64,000 bases of DNA, taken from assembly GCA_963853835.1 (NCBI GenBank), contig OY970824.1:71744372-71808371 (forward strand), written 5' to 3'. Within the stretch, counting starts at the first letter, position 1; every line of letters starts with the position of its first letter. Made by a program: the position numbers and the translations under genes. The notes below the pieces were generated by a model that saw only the letters and a program-made list of their open reading frames with translations, was not told the origin of the DNA and ran no database searches. This document shows positions 1 to 13,040 of the stretch, piece by piece. Source of the stretch: Calendula officinalis (lineage: Eukaryota; Streptophyta; Magnoliopsida; Asterales; Asteraceae).

Positions 1-189
1 TATCCTTATTTATAATATTTCCTTTTATAAATAGTAAAATAAAATATCATTATCCTTGCGTCCAAACACTGGCTTATAGGTTTCCAGCCTAAAACCCTCT
101 TCCCTCCATCTCTTCAAAAAACGCCACTCTTTGGAGGGAGAAACCAATTCTCACAACCGCCGCCGGATAACCAACCAAAAGCTCCGTCC
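1..189 (+). promoter_or_regulatory. Importin-5 gene upstream and 5' leader
   Basis: AT-rich sequence at 1-60 gives way to a C/A-rich leader at about 80-189 rich in cct/ccg triplets, typical of a plant 5' UTR. No in-frame upstream ATG precedes the ATG at 190. The true transcription start cannot be read from sequence. Confidence 0.45.
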
Positions 190-3100
190 ATGGCTTCTTC
201 CGGTAACCTCCGCCCTACCGAACTTCAATTAGCTCAGGTAGCCGCCGTTCTCGGCCCTGACAATTCTCAATTCGAAACCCTAATCTCCCACCTTATGTCC
301 GCCGTCAACGACCAACGTTCAGAAGCCGAAACCCTATTCAACATCTGCAAACAACTTCATCCCGATACTCTCATCCTCAAGCTCTCCCAACTTCTTCACT
401 CTTCACCTCACGCCGAAGCACGCGCCATGTCCGCCGTTCTCCTCCGCCGTATCCTCACCGCCGCCGTCGATGAAGAGTCTCAATCGCAAACGCTGTACCC
501 TTCCCTTTCACCTACCACTCAATTAACCCTAAAATCGACCCTGCTTGAATCCGTAAGTCGAGAATTATCTAAATCGATATCTAAAAAGTTATGTGATACT
601 ATTTCCGAGCTTGCAGCGGTTGTTTTGCCGGAAAACGGATGGCCGGAGCTTTTACCGTTCATGTTTCAGTGTGTTACTTCCGGAAACCCTAGGCATAGAG
701 AAAGTGCTTTACTAATATTTGCACAATTGGCTCAATACATTGGGGAAACCTTGCTTCCTCATTTAGACACGTTACATTCTGTTTTCATAGGGTGTTTGGG
801 TACAGGGACAGATCCAGATGTAAGAATTGCAGCATTAAGTGCTTCAATCAATTTCATTCAATGTTTGGAAGAAGCTTCCGATAGGGACAAATTTCATGAT
901 TTGTTGCCATTGATGATGCAAACACTGACTGAAGCATTGAATTCCGGTGAGGAATCAACAGCACAAGATGCTTTAGAATTGCTAATTGAATTAGCAGGCA
1001 CCGAACCTAGGTTTTTAAGGAAACAAATAGCAGAAGTTGTGGGTGCAATGTTGCAAATTGCAGAAGCTGAGACTTTAGAAGAAGGAACTAAGCATCTGGC
1101 TGTTGAATTTGTTGTCACTTTAGCTGAAGCAAGAGAAAGAGCACCTGGAATGATCAGGAAACTGCCACAGTTTATTAAAAGATTGTTTGAGATATTGATG
1201 AAGATGTTGTTGGATGTTGAAGATGATCCTGAATGGCATTCTGCAGAAGTTGAAAATGAAGATGCCGGTGAAACTAGCAATTATAGTGCTGGTCAAGAAT
1301 ATTTGGATAGACTTTCAATTTCATTAGGTGGAAATACAATTGTTCCTGTTATTTCTGAGATTTTGCCAGCTTATTTATCTGCTCCAGAATGGCAAAAACA
1401 TCATGCTGCACTCATTGCATTAGCTCAAATTGCAGAAGGTTGCTCAAAGGTATGGTTTTTAAATGATTGCCACTAATACTGTTTGTGTGATGATTATTGC
1501 AACTTTTTGTGTGTTTGGTACAGGTTATGACTAAGAACTTAGAGCAAGTTATTTCAATGATACTGAACTCATTTCAAGATCCTCACCCTCGTGCCAGATG
1601 GGCTGCCATCAATGCAATTGGTCAATTGTCTACAGATTTGGGCCCAGATTTGCAAAATCAGTATCATCATCTTGTTCTTCCAGCATTGGCTTCAGCAATG
1701 GATGATTTTCATAATCCCCGTGTGCAGGTGAGTAAGGAATATTCAACGATTGATTGATTTTTATTTTTCCTTATATATTAATTTCTAAAAAATTGTTGGA
1801 TATATGTATGTTTTGCAGGCACATGCTGCTTCAGCTGTACTGAACTTCAGTGAAAATTGTACACCAGAACTTCTTAATCCATATTTGGATGGAATTGTGG
1901 GGAAATTACTCGTGTTATTGCAAGTATGTGATCTTTCCCACAACTGATCTATAATTATAACCACATTTTTATTAAAATTTAAATGAATTAACTCTTTGTT
2001 TTATATCCAGAATGGTAAGCAAATGGTGCAAGAGGGAGCTTTGACTGCTTTAGCATCAGTTGCTGACTCATCACAGGAACATTTCCAAAAGTATTATGAT
2101 GCCGTTATGCCTTACTTGAAAACCATACTAGTCAATGCAACTGATAAAACTAACCGAATGCTTCGTGCTAAATCTATGGAGTGTATTAGTTTGGTTGGAA
2201 TGGCAGTTGGAAAAGATAAGTTTAAAGATGATGCTAAACAGGTATATAAACATAAAATTAAATATACTTTTTCCTATTATTATTATTTTTCATTTTAGAC
2301 TAATGTTTTATTATTTTGTTTAAGGTTATGGATGTTCTTATGTCACTACAAGGTTCCCAACTTGAGACAGATGATCCAACAATAAGCTACATGTTGCAAG
2401 TATGTTTTTTTTGTTATGTAACTTTTCTTACAATCTAAATTTTGAATTTAATTATTTAATTATTTTATTTTTTTATGCAGGCATGGGCAAGACTTTGTAA
2501 GTGTTTAGGGCAAGATTTCCTTCCATACATGAATGTTGTAATGCCGCCATTGCTTCATTCTGCCCAACTTAAACCTGATGTTACAATTACATCTGCTGAT
2601 TCTGATGCTGAAATTGATGAATCTGATGATGAAAGGTTTGGAATTTCTAATTAATTTATAAAAAATATATTTATTTTGCTCAAATCAAACCTGATTTTTG
2701 TATATTGCAGCATTGAAACTATCACACTTGGAGATAAAAGAATTGGGATTAAAACTAGTGTTCTTGAAGAGAAAGCTACAGCTTGCAATATGTTATGCTG
2801 TTATGCTGATGAATTAAAAGAAGGGTTTTTCCCCTGGATTGATCAGGTGAAAAATCTTTTAAATTTTTTTTTTATCTTTTTCTCAATATAAAAGTTTTTG
2901 AGTGTTTGACTTTTGTTTGACTAAAACTCACGCAGGTTGCTCCAACATTAGTACCGCTTCTTAAGTTTTATTTCCATGAAGAGGTTAGGAAGGCTGCAGT
3001 TTCAGGTACAACAAACACACTCGCCTGAATAAACTGTCAAATATCAAGCTCTAAGCATTGACTTTGACTTTTTGTTTGACTTGTAGCTATGCCTGAGCTT

Positions 3101-5316
3101 CTTCGTTCAGCAAAATTAGCTGTTGAGAAAGGGCAATCACAGGGCCGAAATGAGTCATATGTAAAGCAATTATCTGACTATATCATACCAGCTTTAGTAG
3201 AAGCTTTACACAAGGTTATTTTCGTCATTTTCCCTACTTACTAAATTCAATTGTTGAATCATTACTTACTGAATTTTATTTTTAGGAACCTGAGACTGAA
3301 ATTTGTTCAAGTATGCTGGATGCAATAAAAGAGTGTGTACAGGTGTGATTCATCTATTTTCCATATATAATATCAATTATGTTGAAGTATTATTAAATTT
3401 TGATCTTTTTTTGTGTAGATTTGTGGGCCCCTTTTAGATGAAAAGCAAGTTAGAAGCATTATTGAAGAAATAAAAGAGGTAATGAGTGCCAGCTCAGCAA
3501 GAAGAAATGAAAGAGCAGAAAGAGTGAAAGCAGAAGACTTTGATGCAGAAGAAGGTGAAATGCTGAAAGAAGAAAACGAGCAAGAAGAAGAGCTTTTTGA
3601 TCAAGTATGGTTTTTATTTTTTTATTTCACCAATTATAAATCAATAACGTTTTTTTTGTTATTAAAATAATAAATTTTAATGTAGGTTGGTGATTGTTTG
3701 GGTAGCCTACTTAAGGTCTTTAAGGCACCATTTTTGCCTCTTTTTGATGAGCTTTTGCCTTACTTGATGCCTATGTGGGTGAGTTCCATTATATCTTTTT
3801 GGCTTTATCACTGTTCATATTAACATGCAATTGCTAATTTATTGCAGAATAATAGTTTAATTATTAATAAATACTAACTTATTGTTGACACATCTTTAAA
3901 TTTAGGGCAAGGATAGAACAGCTGAAGAGAAAAGAATAGCAATTTGCATATTTGATGATGTTGCTGAGCATTGTGGAGATGCAGCTTTAAAGTAAGCTTT
4001 TTATTTTTTTGGTTAATTCTAGAGGAAAAAAGTGTTGGCCTGTTTCTCACATATGATTATTGATGTTGTATTTTATTATAATATTACAGATATTATGATA
4101 CTTTTCTACCATACGTGTTGGAAGCATGCAATGATACAAGCACAGATGTTCGTCAGGTATGCCTAAATTAAATTATATTTTTACGGTTATTATTTCTTGG
4201 CTATTTAATTTTAAATACATTTAATACCCATCACTATCAGGCTGCTGTTTATGGGGTTGGAATATGTGCTGAGTTTGGTGGCAATGCATTCAGGCCGTTT
4301 GTTAATGGTATACTCTTTTGTTGCTTACTTATAATTGTATTATTTTATTATCATTAATTAATTATTCCCTTTTTACCCCTTATGTAGAGGCCCTTTCCCG
4401 TTTGGATGCTGTGATAAGGCGACCTGATGCATTACGTCCAGATAATGTAATGGCTTATGATAATGCTGTTTCAGCTCTTGGTAAAATATGCCAATTTCAT
4501 CGTGATAGTATTAATGCAGCTCAGGTATTTTTATTATTTTTATTAAATATTTATTTACTCAACACCTTTATAATTTAAAAAATATATAGGAAAGGGACGT
4601 TTTAATTTTTTTTTTAAATATGTTCAGATTGTTCCTGCATGGTTAAACTGCTTGCCATTAAAAGGTGATTTGATTGAGGCTAAAGTTGTACATGATCAGC
4701 TCTGTTCAATGGTGGAAAGGTAAAGTTCAGAATGTCAAAAGACAATCTTTTTTTGATTAATGGGTTAACGGGGTTGGTTGAAACGGGTTGGGGGGTTTTT
4801 TTATATCAATTTTGAAGCTTTAATAAACAATGTGTTAGATACAATTGAAAAGTATATTTTATTTGACAATAATAACATCAGTTTTTAATAAACAATTTGT
4901 TAAGTTGTGTACATTAAAAAAATAATGGGTTGGAAATGTTAAATTGCCATTGTTTTGTTCTTTTACCATGCCTGTTTCATTAATTTTGAAACTGATGTAT
5001 TCAGGTCGGATGGAGAACTATTAGGGCTTAATCATCAGTATCTTCCAAAAATAGTTTCAGTATTTGCAGATGTACGATCTCCACCCTTGTTCTTTCATCA
5101 ATTTCATTTCTCATCCTTTTCATTCTCTAATTTAATAAATAAATAATGAAATATCACGTTTAGGTTCTGTCTGCTGGTAAAGATTTGGCATCTGAACAAA
5201 CAGTTAACCGGATGATAAATCTGCTGAGGCAGTTACCACCATCTGCAATGGCATCAACTTTATCATCTCTACAACCACAACAGCAGCTTGCACTTCAGTC
5301 AATTCTTTCTTCTTAA
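190..5316 (+). CDS. IPO5: Importin-5 / karyopherin beta-3 (HEAT/ARM-repeat nuclear import receptor)
   Basis: Nuclear import receptor of the importin-beta superfamily (IPO5/KPNB3 group), which binds cargo and Ran-GTP at the nuclear pore. Nineteen exons with GT-AG borders: 190-1449, 1524-1727, 1819-1923, 2011-2241, 2325-2399, 2481-2635, 2711-2846, 2936-3005, 3087-3214, 3286-3342, 3419-3604, 3686-3778, 3906-3991, 4090-4156, 4241-4307, 4388-4524, 4628-4719, 5005-5071, 5164-5316. They sum to 3369 nt, an uninterrupted 1122-aa reading frame, close to the usual ~1,100 aa of the family. The first exon holds the N-terminal HEAT repeats and is unusually long; the rest are short. Repeat signatures include the segments starting DPHPRARWAAINAIGQL and DTSTDVRQAAVYG. 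An acidic linker (EEGEMLKEENEQEEELFDQ) lies in exon 11. Start chosen as the first ATG after the leader, giving the family's LxxLLxP-type N-terminus. Intron 17 (4720-5004) is the longest. No damage is seen. Confidence 0.95.
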
Positions 5317-6070
5317 AGGTTTTAAATGTATTCATTTGTTTTGGGGTCTGCAGTTTTGTTCTTGTTTATTTAAGATTCATTTTTGCATGCATTTGGTTTG
5401 GTGTGAGGGAAGTTGGAAATGTGAGAAAAATAGGTCTAAGATGTGCATATACATGTTTTAATCATTTTGGTATTCATTTTTATTGGTCTTGCATAATGAG
5501 ATTGTAATTTAAATATTTGGATTTTGGAGAGTGAAATTTTGTGGATTTCTTTTCTTGTGTATGATTAATTTTCATTTTCCGTTGCTCACTATGATGTGGA
5601 AATAATAGAAGTGTGTTTATGTTGTCATTATTATGGAGCTCACAAGTCATAGATGCTGCATGGAAAGCCGTTACCAAAATGTGTTTTATTTACAATAATG
5701 ATTTACCAAAAGGCCTTTTACTAATCATAATATAATGTCTTTTCCTTGAAGAATTATTGTTGCTTTGTTAATGTTAGCAAAATTGTAGAGATGGTACATA
5801 TTAAGCAATTAAAGGAGCATATCAAGGCATCTGGTTGAGCTTTTATGTGCAACCAAAGCCCACAAATCAAAAGCCGATAGGTAACACCCCTTACAATTTC
5901 CATATTTTCATTTTGACCCTCATCTCAATAATCATGACAACTTACAAAAATGAAGTTTTGTATTAAAGTTTTCTGATATTTAGAAGGTTAAACTTATCTG
6001 ATTCTCTTATAACGAATTACACAAACGCATTGAAATATGAATAGATGGCTTTTGGCGACCCACCTACTAT
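5317..6070. other. 3' flanks of convergent importin and tubulin genes
   Basis: T-rich sequence after the importin stop, to about 5700, looks like its 3' UTR. The remainder up to the tubulin stop at 6071 would hold the tubulin 3' UTR. The two genes converge. No coding or repeat feature is recognised. Confidence 0.5.
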
Positions 6071-8071
6071 TTATTCTTCTTCTTCGTTTTCCTCTCCACC
6101 ATCTTGTCCAACTTCCTCATAATCTTTCTCAAGAGCAGCAAGATCTTCACGCGCTTCAGAAAACTCACCTTCTTCCATTCCCTCACCAACATACCAGTGA
6201 ACAAATGCTCTTTTTGCAAACATTAAGTCAAACTTGTGGTCAACGCGGTTGAAAACCTCCGAAACTGCTGTGTTGTTGCTTATCATGCACACTGCCCGCC
6301 TTGTTTTTGCCAGATCACCCCCCGGTACCACTGTCGGTTGTTGGTAGCTTATCCCACATTTGAATCCAGTAGGACACCTGATCAAATTTCCAATTATTCT
6401 TTTAAATAAATTACACAAATGATCCTTTATGTTTGTACCATATTTGATCCTTTAGTTCCATAAATTACTCCTTATTTCGGAAAAGTTCATTAGGTAAATG
6501 ACCAAACGTGTCAATAGTTTCAGAAATAAGGACTACTAGTGTAATTTATGAAACCAAATGACTAAATATATAAATAATATGCCTAAAGGATCATTTGTGT
6601 AATTTACTCTACTTCAATGTCTTAATTAGGATTAAATCAACATACCAATCAACAAACTGTACAGTTCGTTTAGTCTTCATATTACCAACTGCAGTATTAA
6701 CATCTTTTGGGAGAACATCACCACGGAACATTAAAACACAGGCCATATATTTCCCATGTCTCGGGTCACATTTAGCCATCATATTAGCCGGCTCAAAAAC
6801 CGCACTTGTGATCTCTGCAACCGAGCTCATTTCATGAAAAGCTCGTGCAGCAGAGATCACAGGTGCATAAGACGAAAGCATGAAATGAATCCTAGGGTAC
6901 GGAACTAAATTTGTTTGGAATTCAGTTATATCCACATTAATTGCTCCATCAAACCTTAAAGAAGTGGTTAAAGATGAGATTGTTTGAGAGATTAAACGGT
7001 TTAAGTTTCTGTAAGTTGGTCTTTCGATGTCTAGGGCTTTTCTGCATATATCATATATTGCTTCGTTGTCAAGTAACACAACTACATCTGTGTGTTCTAG
7101 AAGGGAATGAGTTGATAACACACTGTTGTATGGCTCCACAACTGCAGTTGACACCTGTATTTTTATATTATACCAAAAGTTATTATATAAAAATGACAGA
7201 TTTATTATATATTTTTTTTTACTATAATAACCTGTGGAGATGGGTAGATACTGAATCCAAGTTTGGGCTTTTTGCCATAATCAACAGACAGACGTTCCAA
7301 AAGCAAGGATCCTAATCCTGAACCAGTGCCACCACCAACAGCATTGAAAACCATAAATCCTTGCAATCCAGTACAATTATCAGCTAATTTTCTCACTCGA
7401 TCAAGACATGTCTCCATGATTTCTTTTCCCACTGCAAATATGAAACACATAATAGATTGAAATTATATTATCAAATTGATTCGATACAGAATGTGTGAGG
7501 TGTTTTTACCGGTGTAATGTCCTCGGGCGAAATTATTGGCAGCATCTTCCTTGCCAGTTATGAGTTGTTCAGGATGAAAAAGCTGTTTGTAGCTTCCAGT
7601 TCTAATTTCATCGATTACAGTTGGTTCCAGATCAACAAACACAGCTCTGGGAACATGCTTCCCTGATGAGGTTTCACTGAAGAAGGTACTGAATGAATCA
7701 TTGCCAGCACTATCACTACAAACACACCATAATCAGATATAATCGAAGAAATCTTAATACATTCTGTCCAAATTGTGATCAATGAAATGAAAACGAAATC
7801 AATTCGTCATATCACATACATCGAAATCAATTCATTAGATCAAATGTGAAAAAGACCAAATTCATGTGTTATAACGTGTTTCTGATTGCATCGCGCATTA
7901 ATTCTATATGTTACAAGCCCTAGATTCATTCGATTGAAAATAATAGAGATGTACGTACGGTTGCAGGAATCCATCGTTTTGAATTCCGTGTTCGAGACAA
8001 TAGAGCTCCCAGCATGCATTGCCGACCTGAATTCCTGCTTGTCCAATGTGTATGCTAACGATTTCTCTCAT
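6071..8071 (-). CDS. TUA: Divergent alpha-tubulin
   Basis: Alpha-tubulin, the GTP-binding partner of beta-tubulin in microtubules. Five exons on the minus strand: 8071-7959, 7715-7510, 7431-7232, 7154-6646, 6377-6071, totalling 1335 nt and 444 aa. Protein starts MREIVSIHIGQAG. It has the GGGTGSG nucleotide-binding signature (exon 3) and the alpha-specific Glu of the DITEF motif (position 254 in standard numbering), which drives hydrolysis of beta-tubulin GTP. Two oddities: the luminal loop after GIQNDG is three residues shorter than in canonical alpha-tubulins and has Ser at position 40 instead of the acetylated Lys; and the acidic tail ends in EENEEEE with no terminal Tyr/Phe. All splice sites are GT-AG and the core is intact, so this looks like a functional but specialised isotype. 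It could instead be a slowly decaying duplicate. Confidence 0.94.
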
Positions 8072-9006
8072 ATTTCTGTAAAATAAATAAAAAAATGCGA
8101 TGATCTGTTGTGGTATTGGAAAATGAAGATGATGAATAAGGGGGAGATTAAATTAAGGAAATTAGTAACGAGAAAAACAAGTAATTAGTTGGGAAAGCGG
8201 TTGGTGCGGGATCCCATTGGTTTGTTTATTTTTAATTGGCGCCAACTTTGTTTGTGTTTGTTGCACTTTGCACCTCCATTGTCTCTCATGTACCATCACC
8301 ACCCAAATTTCATAAAAAAATTGTCATCCAACTCCTAACATGTTTGTTAAATGAAATTGTATAAAACAAGCATGCGCTTGGTTGTGTGTTTTTTCAATCA
8401 TTCATTTAGTTATTAAAAAAAAAGTTATAAGAATTACTATAAATGTGATTTTATTTTGTATATTGAATTGTGTTAATTTGCTACATGCTCTCATTCTATG
8501 TTTATATAGTTTCTAACATTATAAACATCAAAATACTTAATAATATAAATTTATTTGATAATTACGAACGTTTTGTTATTTTCACCTTTCAATTGTTTGA
8601 CATTTCAATTCCAATCCCAACGCGCTCTTAAATTTCAACTCAATTTCTATAACAAAATTGATTGTAAATATGAAAGTCTACAAATTTCTTAATTTTATCA
8701 ATTGAATTGAGATTAGCCTTGTATTTATGTCCATTTTTTGTTCATTAACCGCCAACCTAGTTTTCACCCGCTAACCTATTTATGTTAAGTTATATAAGTT
8801 AGACGGGTTAGATTTGAGTTACCTTAGTTTAATTTAGTCCGGATAAGGGTTGAATTTTATGACCCAAAATTCTAACAGGTCGAATTTGGGTTGGCTGGTT
8901 ATTTTAATTTTTAGATAAACTACACGATATAAATAGGCGTCTTTAACATTAATTTATAAAAATTAGATTAAAAGAATGTTGTTATTAATTCATGGTAAAT
9001 AAAATA
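8072..9006. other. Tubulin upstream region
   Basis: Contains the tubulin promoter and leader (immediately above 8071). Beyond about 8300 it is AT-rich intergenic sequence with no ORF or repeat that I recognise. Confidence 0.4.
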
Positions 9007-9204
9007 CTAACTTCGTTCCAAAATTATTGTGCACAAAAAAAGTACACAGTTTAAGAAAAATATATTTATTATACTATGCAACTAATATAATTCTATCTTT
9101 ACTACCTAACAGTTTTTTTATTGGTAGAATTTTTAAATTGACAGTAATCTCGGGACATATTAAAAAGGGAAATATGAACAATAAAATTGGGACGGAGGGG
9201 GTAA
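9007..9204. mobile_element. Stowaway-like MITE
   Basis: About 200 bp. Left end reads tactaacttcgttccaaaat and the right end gggacggagggggtaata, an imperfect inverted pair resembling the cTCCCTCCgtcc terminus of plant Tc1/mariner-type MITEs, with TA at the borders. A related but truncated copy lies at 31758-31907. No coding capacity. Confidence 0.6.
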
Positions 9205-10230
9205 TACAATTGTGAGAGTTTCGATCCTAGATTCTCGTTAGAACGTTTTCTATGCTAAAATTATGACGTTAAAAAAAAGTTTTATTTTAAAATCACCCAC
9301 TAGTTGTTAATTACATGCCATGTTTGTTTGTCATCCACTTGATAACATCATATTGCTTACACTAAAAGAAAACATGACATCGTACTATAAATGCACAATT
9401 GGACATGCAAACGCAACCTATGAAACAAACATAGCTTACGTCATATTACATGGATATTTGTATACCAGTATACCACCCATTTGGAAAAGGCTAATCAATT
9501 CTAAAAAAAGTTTACTACGAACAAATTAATAAGATTAATTGCACCATCATTCATGTTGTTTTGCAGTTGACACCAATTGGACTTAGAAGAAAAAGAAAGA
9601 TGATATTGATTCTTATTAGATATTTCTATTTATCTTCTTACTCAATTTATTATTATAAGAAAACGAGTACATTTCATATGTTAGTTATTATATGAGTAGC
9701 AGAATGAAGTATAAATATTTAATAGGAAACAATACAATTTTTTAAAGAATTAATATAGTACCAATCTTATTTCTAAATGTATGATGCGTAAAAGAAAGAA
9801 ACTCACATGCTAGATTTAAAGTTATTGAGAAAAAAAATGAATAATAGGGAGAATGAGGAAAGATTTATAAAATAAGCGAATAAAAATGACTTGTTCATTT
9901 GTTTTCTTGGTTTAATTTATCTAAATACATGAGCTACCATTAAAAATATAATAGTCCATCTCAAATAAATGAATTTTATAACGTTATTAAAGCTAGCATA
10001 AGATTTTGCTAAATTCAAACTAAAAATATACACATACAATTATCAATTAGTTGAAAACTTAATTGCTTTTGTTTGTTCATTATTTTTAGTAAAAGTTGTT
10101 AATTGGTACGTGTGTCGTGCAACAAGAAGTATGGAGCCATGCATGGGAGATGTTGAGTTACACAAGTAAGATGGTTGATGAAGTGATCTCATCCTCATTT
10201 TAATTTCCATCTTCATTCAAGACGTAGTTC
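9205..10230. other. Intergenic, mannanase upstream
   Basis: AT-rich sequence with no recognised gene. Small ORFs around 9320-9529 show no family resemblance. The last few hundred bases should contain the mannanase promoter. Confidence 0.4.
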
Positions 10231-10237
10231 GAACTCG

Positions 10238-10245
10238 TATAAATA
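10238..10245 (+). promoter_or_regulatory. TATA box of the mannanase gene
   Basis: TATAAATA lies 98 bp upstream of the ATG at 10343, a normal plant spacing. It leaves room for only a short 5' UTR, which argues against a missing upstream coding exon. Confidence 0.6.
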
Positions 10246-10342
10246 CCAAATGAGTTATGCAAATACGAGAAACCACACTACATTCCATCCATTACTAGAC
10301 ACATTAGTTTCATTTTTTTAAAATTCAATAACTCGATCAAAC

Positions 10343-12679
10343 ATGTCAGGAGGTGGTGTTCTGATCAATGGAGATTGCAAGGCTACATGCTACAACTCCA
10401 TCATTAATGGCGGTTATGTGGAGACAATGACACATCAATTCGTGCTTAATGGAAAGCCGTTATATTTTAACGGCTTCAACGCCTACTGGTTAATGTGTAT
10501 GGCTTCTGATCCATCTACGAAAGCAAAGGTGACAGATGCTTTCCAAGAAGCTTCCAAAATAGGAATGAACATTGTTAGGACTTGGGCTTTTAGTGACGGT
10601 GGTACCAAACCCCTCCAAACCTCTCCTGGTGTTTACAATGAGGACATGTTTCAAGTTCGTAATCAATCTCTATTTATTTCTTGTCAGGATCGATTAACTA
10701 TAAACAAGTTAATAAACACCTTAGATCTATTTGAATATAGAAGTTGCAGCGGATCAACACTATATCAATGTAATTAAGAACAATGAACTGTAAATAACAT
10801 GCAAAGTATTACGAACACAGTTTCACAAAAAGCTTCAATGTATATTATCAAGTTAACAATACACACGTACGTTTACAATTCGTAAGGAACTATTTATAAT
10901 AGTCCTTGAAGCTAAACTATTTACCCTAGTTATTCTAGGACTTGATTTACATCGAATAATAAAAATATACATTGATTTACATTCTATAATTATCTATACG
11001 AAGATCTCGGACTTGATATTCTTCAAAAACGCGTATCAGTAGTAAAACTCATCACCAGTAGTAAATGTGTAACATCAGTAGTAAATCTGGTGATCAGTAG
11101 TAAGTCCAGAAACCATCGTCAGTAGTAACTACTAAGATCAGTAGTATCTTCAATCTGTGCATGATCAGTAGTAACTTTAGTTATACTATACACCAGTATC
11201 AACTTCTTCAGTAGTAACATGTTCTACCCCATCAGTACTAAATATGATCACTACTAACTGCAGCATCAGTATCAAGTTGATCTGTGTTTTGTTCTAACAT
11301 TTCTTTTCTTCTATTCAATGCTATCCAACTTAAACAATCTAGCTAGATCAATAACGATATTAAATAAATAAGTAGTAATAATTAATGTTTATGGATCACA
11401 ACTATGAAGTATTAGTTTCTGTAATTTTTCATAACCATATAAACCTCTTCGTTTTAGGGATTGGACTTTTTGATATCCGAAGCTAAAAATAGTGGGCTAC
11501 ACTTGATTCTAAGTTTGGTTAACAACTGGGATGATTTTGGAGGTAAAAAACAATATGTTGAATGGGCTAGGGATCATGGGGCGCAGTACTTGAGTAACGA
11601 CGATGAATTCTTTTCTAACGATGTCGTTAAAGGATACTACAAGGATCATGTGAAGGTATATATATATATATATGCCACAGAAATAAAAGTTCATTTTAAT
11701 TAATACATTTGTTTTCCAAAAATGCCCATGTACAAATGTTGTGGCCTTTTTTAAGCATGTTACAAACAATATATACAGAGTGTTGTTACTAGAGTCAACT
11801 CAATCACGGGTGTTGCTTATAAGGATGATCCAACCATCTTTGCATGGGAGCTCATGAATGAACCCCGTTGCCAATCTGATCTATCAGGAAAAACTCTCGA
11901 GGTTCGATCGCTAGCTCTTGTTCACCATAACTTTATGCATATAAACGAAATTATTGATCATGTGACACTTAACGAATAGTATGTTTTATTTAATTTATGT
12001 AGGATTGGATAGTGGAAATGGCTGCCGAAGTGAAATCCATAGACAAGAACCATCTTGTTGAAATCGGGCTCGAAGGTTTTTATGGTGAATCAATGCCTGA
12101 AAAGAAAGAATACAATCCTGGGTATGAAGTTGGGAGTGACTTCATTTCAAACAACCTCATCGACAATGTGGATTTTGCTACAATCCATCTCTATCCTGAC
12201 CAATGGTACCATCATGCACTTCTTTAATTAACACCATAACGTTATGTATCAATTCATCTCATAAATCAACAATTTAATTAACATCTATTGATAATAACTC
12301 GTGACTTAGGGTTTCGGGAGGAAGCGACGAAGATCGAGGTGAATTTGTGTCAAAATGGATAAAGGCCCATATTGAGGATTGTAAACAAGTGTTGGGAAAA
12401 CCTTTACTGATTGCGGAATTTGGCAAGTCCTCATGGTCTGCCGGTTACACAGTTGAAGCACGTGATGAATACTTTGAAAACATATTCAACATGGCTTATG
12501 AAAGTGCACGAAACGATGGGTCGTGTTCGGGTACAACATTTTGGCAAGTCATGGCCCAAGGAATGGATAATTGGTGTGACGGTTACCAAGTTGTGTTAAA
12601 TCAGTGCCCCTCAACTGCTGATCTAATTGCCAAACAATCTCAGAAGATTGCTTCGCTCAACTCCACAATGACAATATAA
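10343..12679 (+). CDS. MAN: Mannan endo-1,4-beta-mannosidase (GH5 endo-beta-mannanase)
   Basis: Hydrolyses internal beta-1,4-mannosyl links in mannan, galactomannan and glucomannan. Five exons: 10343-10654, 11458-11655, 11779-11901, 12003-12205, 12310-12679; 1206 nt, 401 aa, all GT-AG. The family hallmarks are in order: VLNGKPLYFNGFNAYWLM near the N-terminus, acid/base Glu about residue 198 in the MNEPR motif, nucleophile Glu about residue 315 in IAEFGKS, and the C-terminal DNWCDGYQV segment. Unlike most plant endo-mannanases, which are secreted, the first 25 residues (MSGGGVLINGDCKATCYNS...) show no hydrophobic signal peptide. Intron 1 (10655-11457) is 803 bp and carries a dispersed nonamer repeat, annotated separately. 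The catalytic core is complete, so an active enzyme is likely; its location is uncertain. Confidence 0.93.
11034..11290. repeat. CAGTAGTAA interspersed repeat in mannanase intron 1
   Basis: At least seven near-exact copies of (t)cagtagtaa lie between about 11035 and 11221 at irregular 18-45 bp spacing, followed by degenerate forms (cagtatcaac, cagtactaaa, cagtatcaag) to about 11275. The unit spacing is not constant, so it is not a simple tandem array. Confidence 0.75.
11657..11672. repeat. (TA)n microsatellite in mannanase intron 2
   Basis: Run of alternating ta starting two bases inside the donor of intron 2. Confidence 0.7.
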
Positions 12680-13040
12680 TTCTTTGTTTGTCGTAGAAAA
12701 AACAAATAATTATTATTGGCTTCTCAGATCAATTAATAATCTATGTGGTGGCAACACTAGTTTTCACCCTTAAGTACCTTTAATTTTTATTTTAAAAATA
12801 ATACCATTAATTCTTAAGGTAATGTTTCATCTCCTAAATGAAAAATAAATTTGTATTTGTTGATTTATTCCTATGTATTGGGTAATGTTTTAAACTCAAA
12901 ACTTGGTATTTCTGTTCATGTTCTCTGTTTTTATATTTTTGTATATTCAAAATTAAAACTTGGTATTTGTTGTTCTCTGTTTATTAGAAAATAGAACTGA
13001 AGTTAAAGTCAGACACTTTAATCCGTTGGTATTTAGGAAA
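12680..13040. other. Mannanase 3' flank
   Basis: AT-rich. A local near-duplication (aaacttggtatttgttgttctctgttt-type phrases around 12897-12985) is the only structure seen. Expected to hold the mannanase 3' UTR. Confidence 0.4.

Noticed and set aside
894..1280. Minus-strand 128-aa ORF
   Set aside because: Antisense shadow of importin exon 1.
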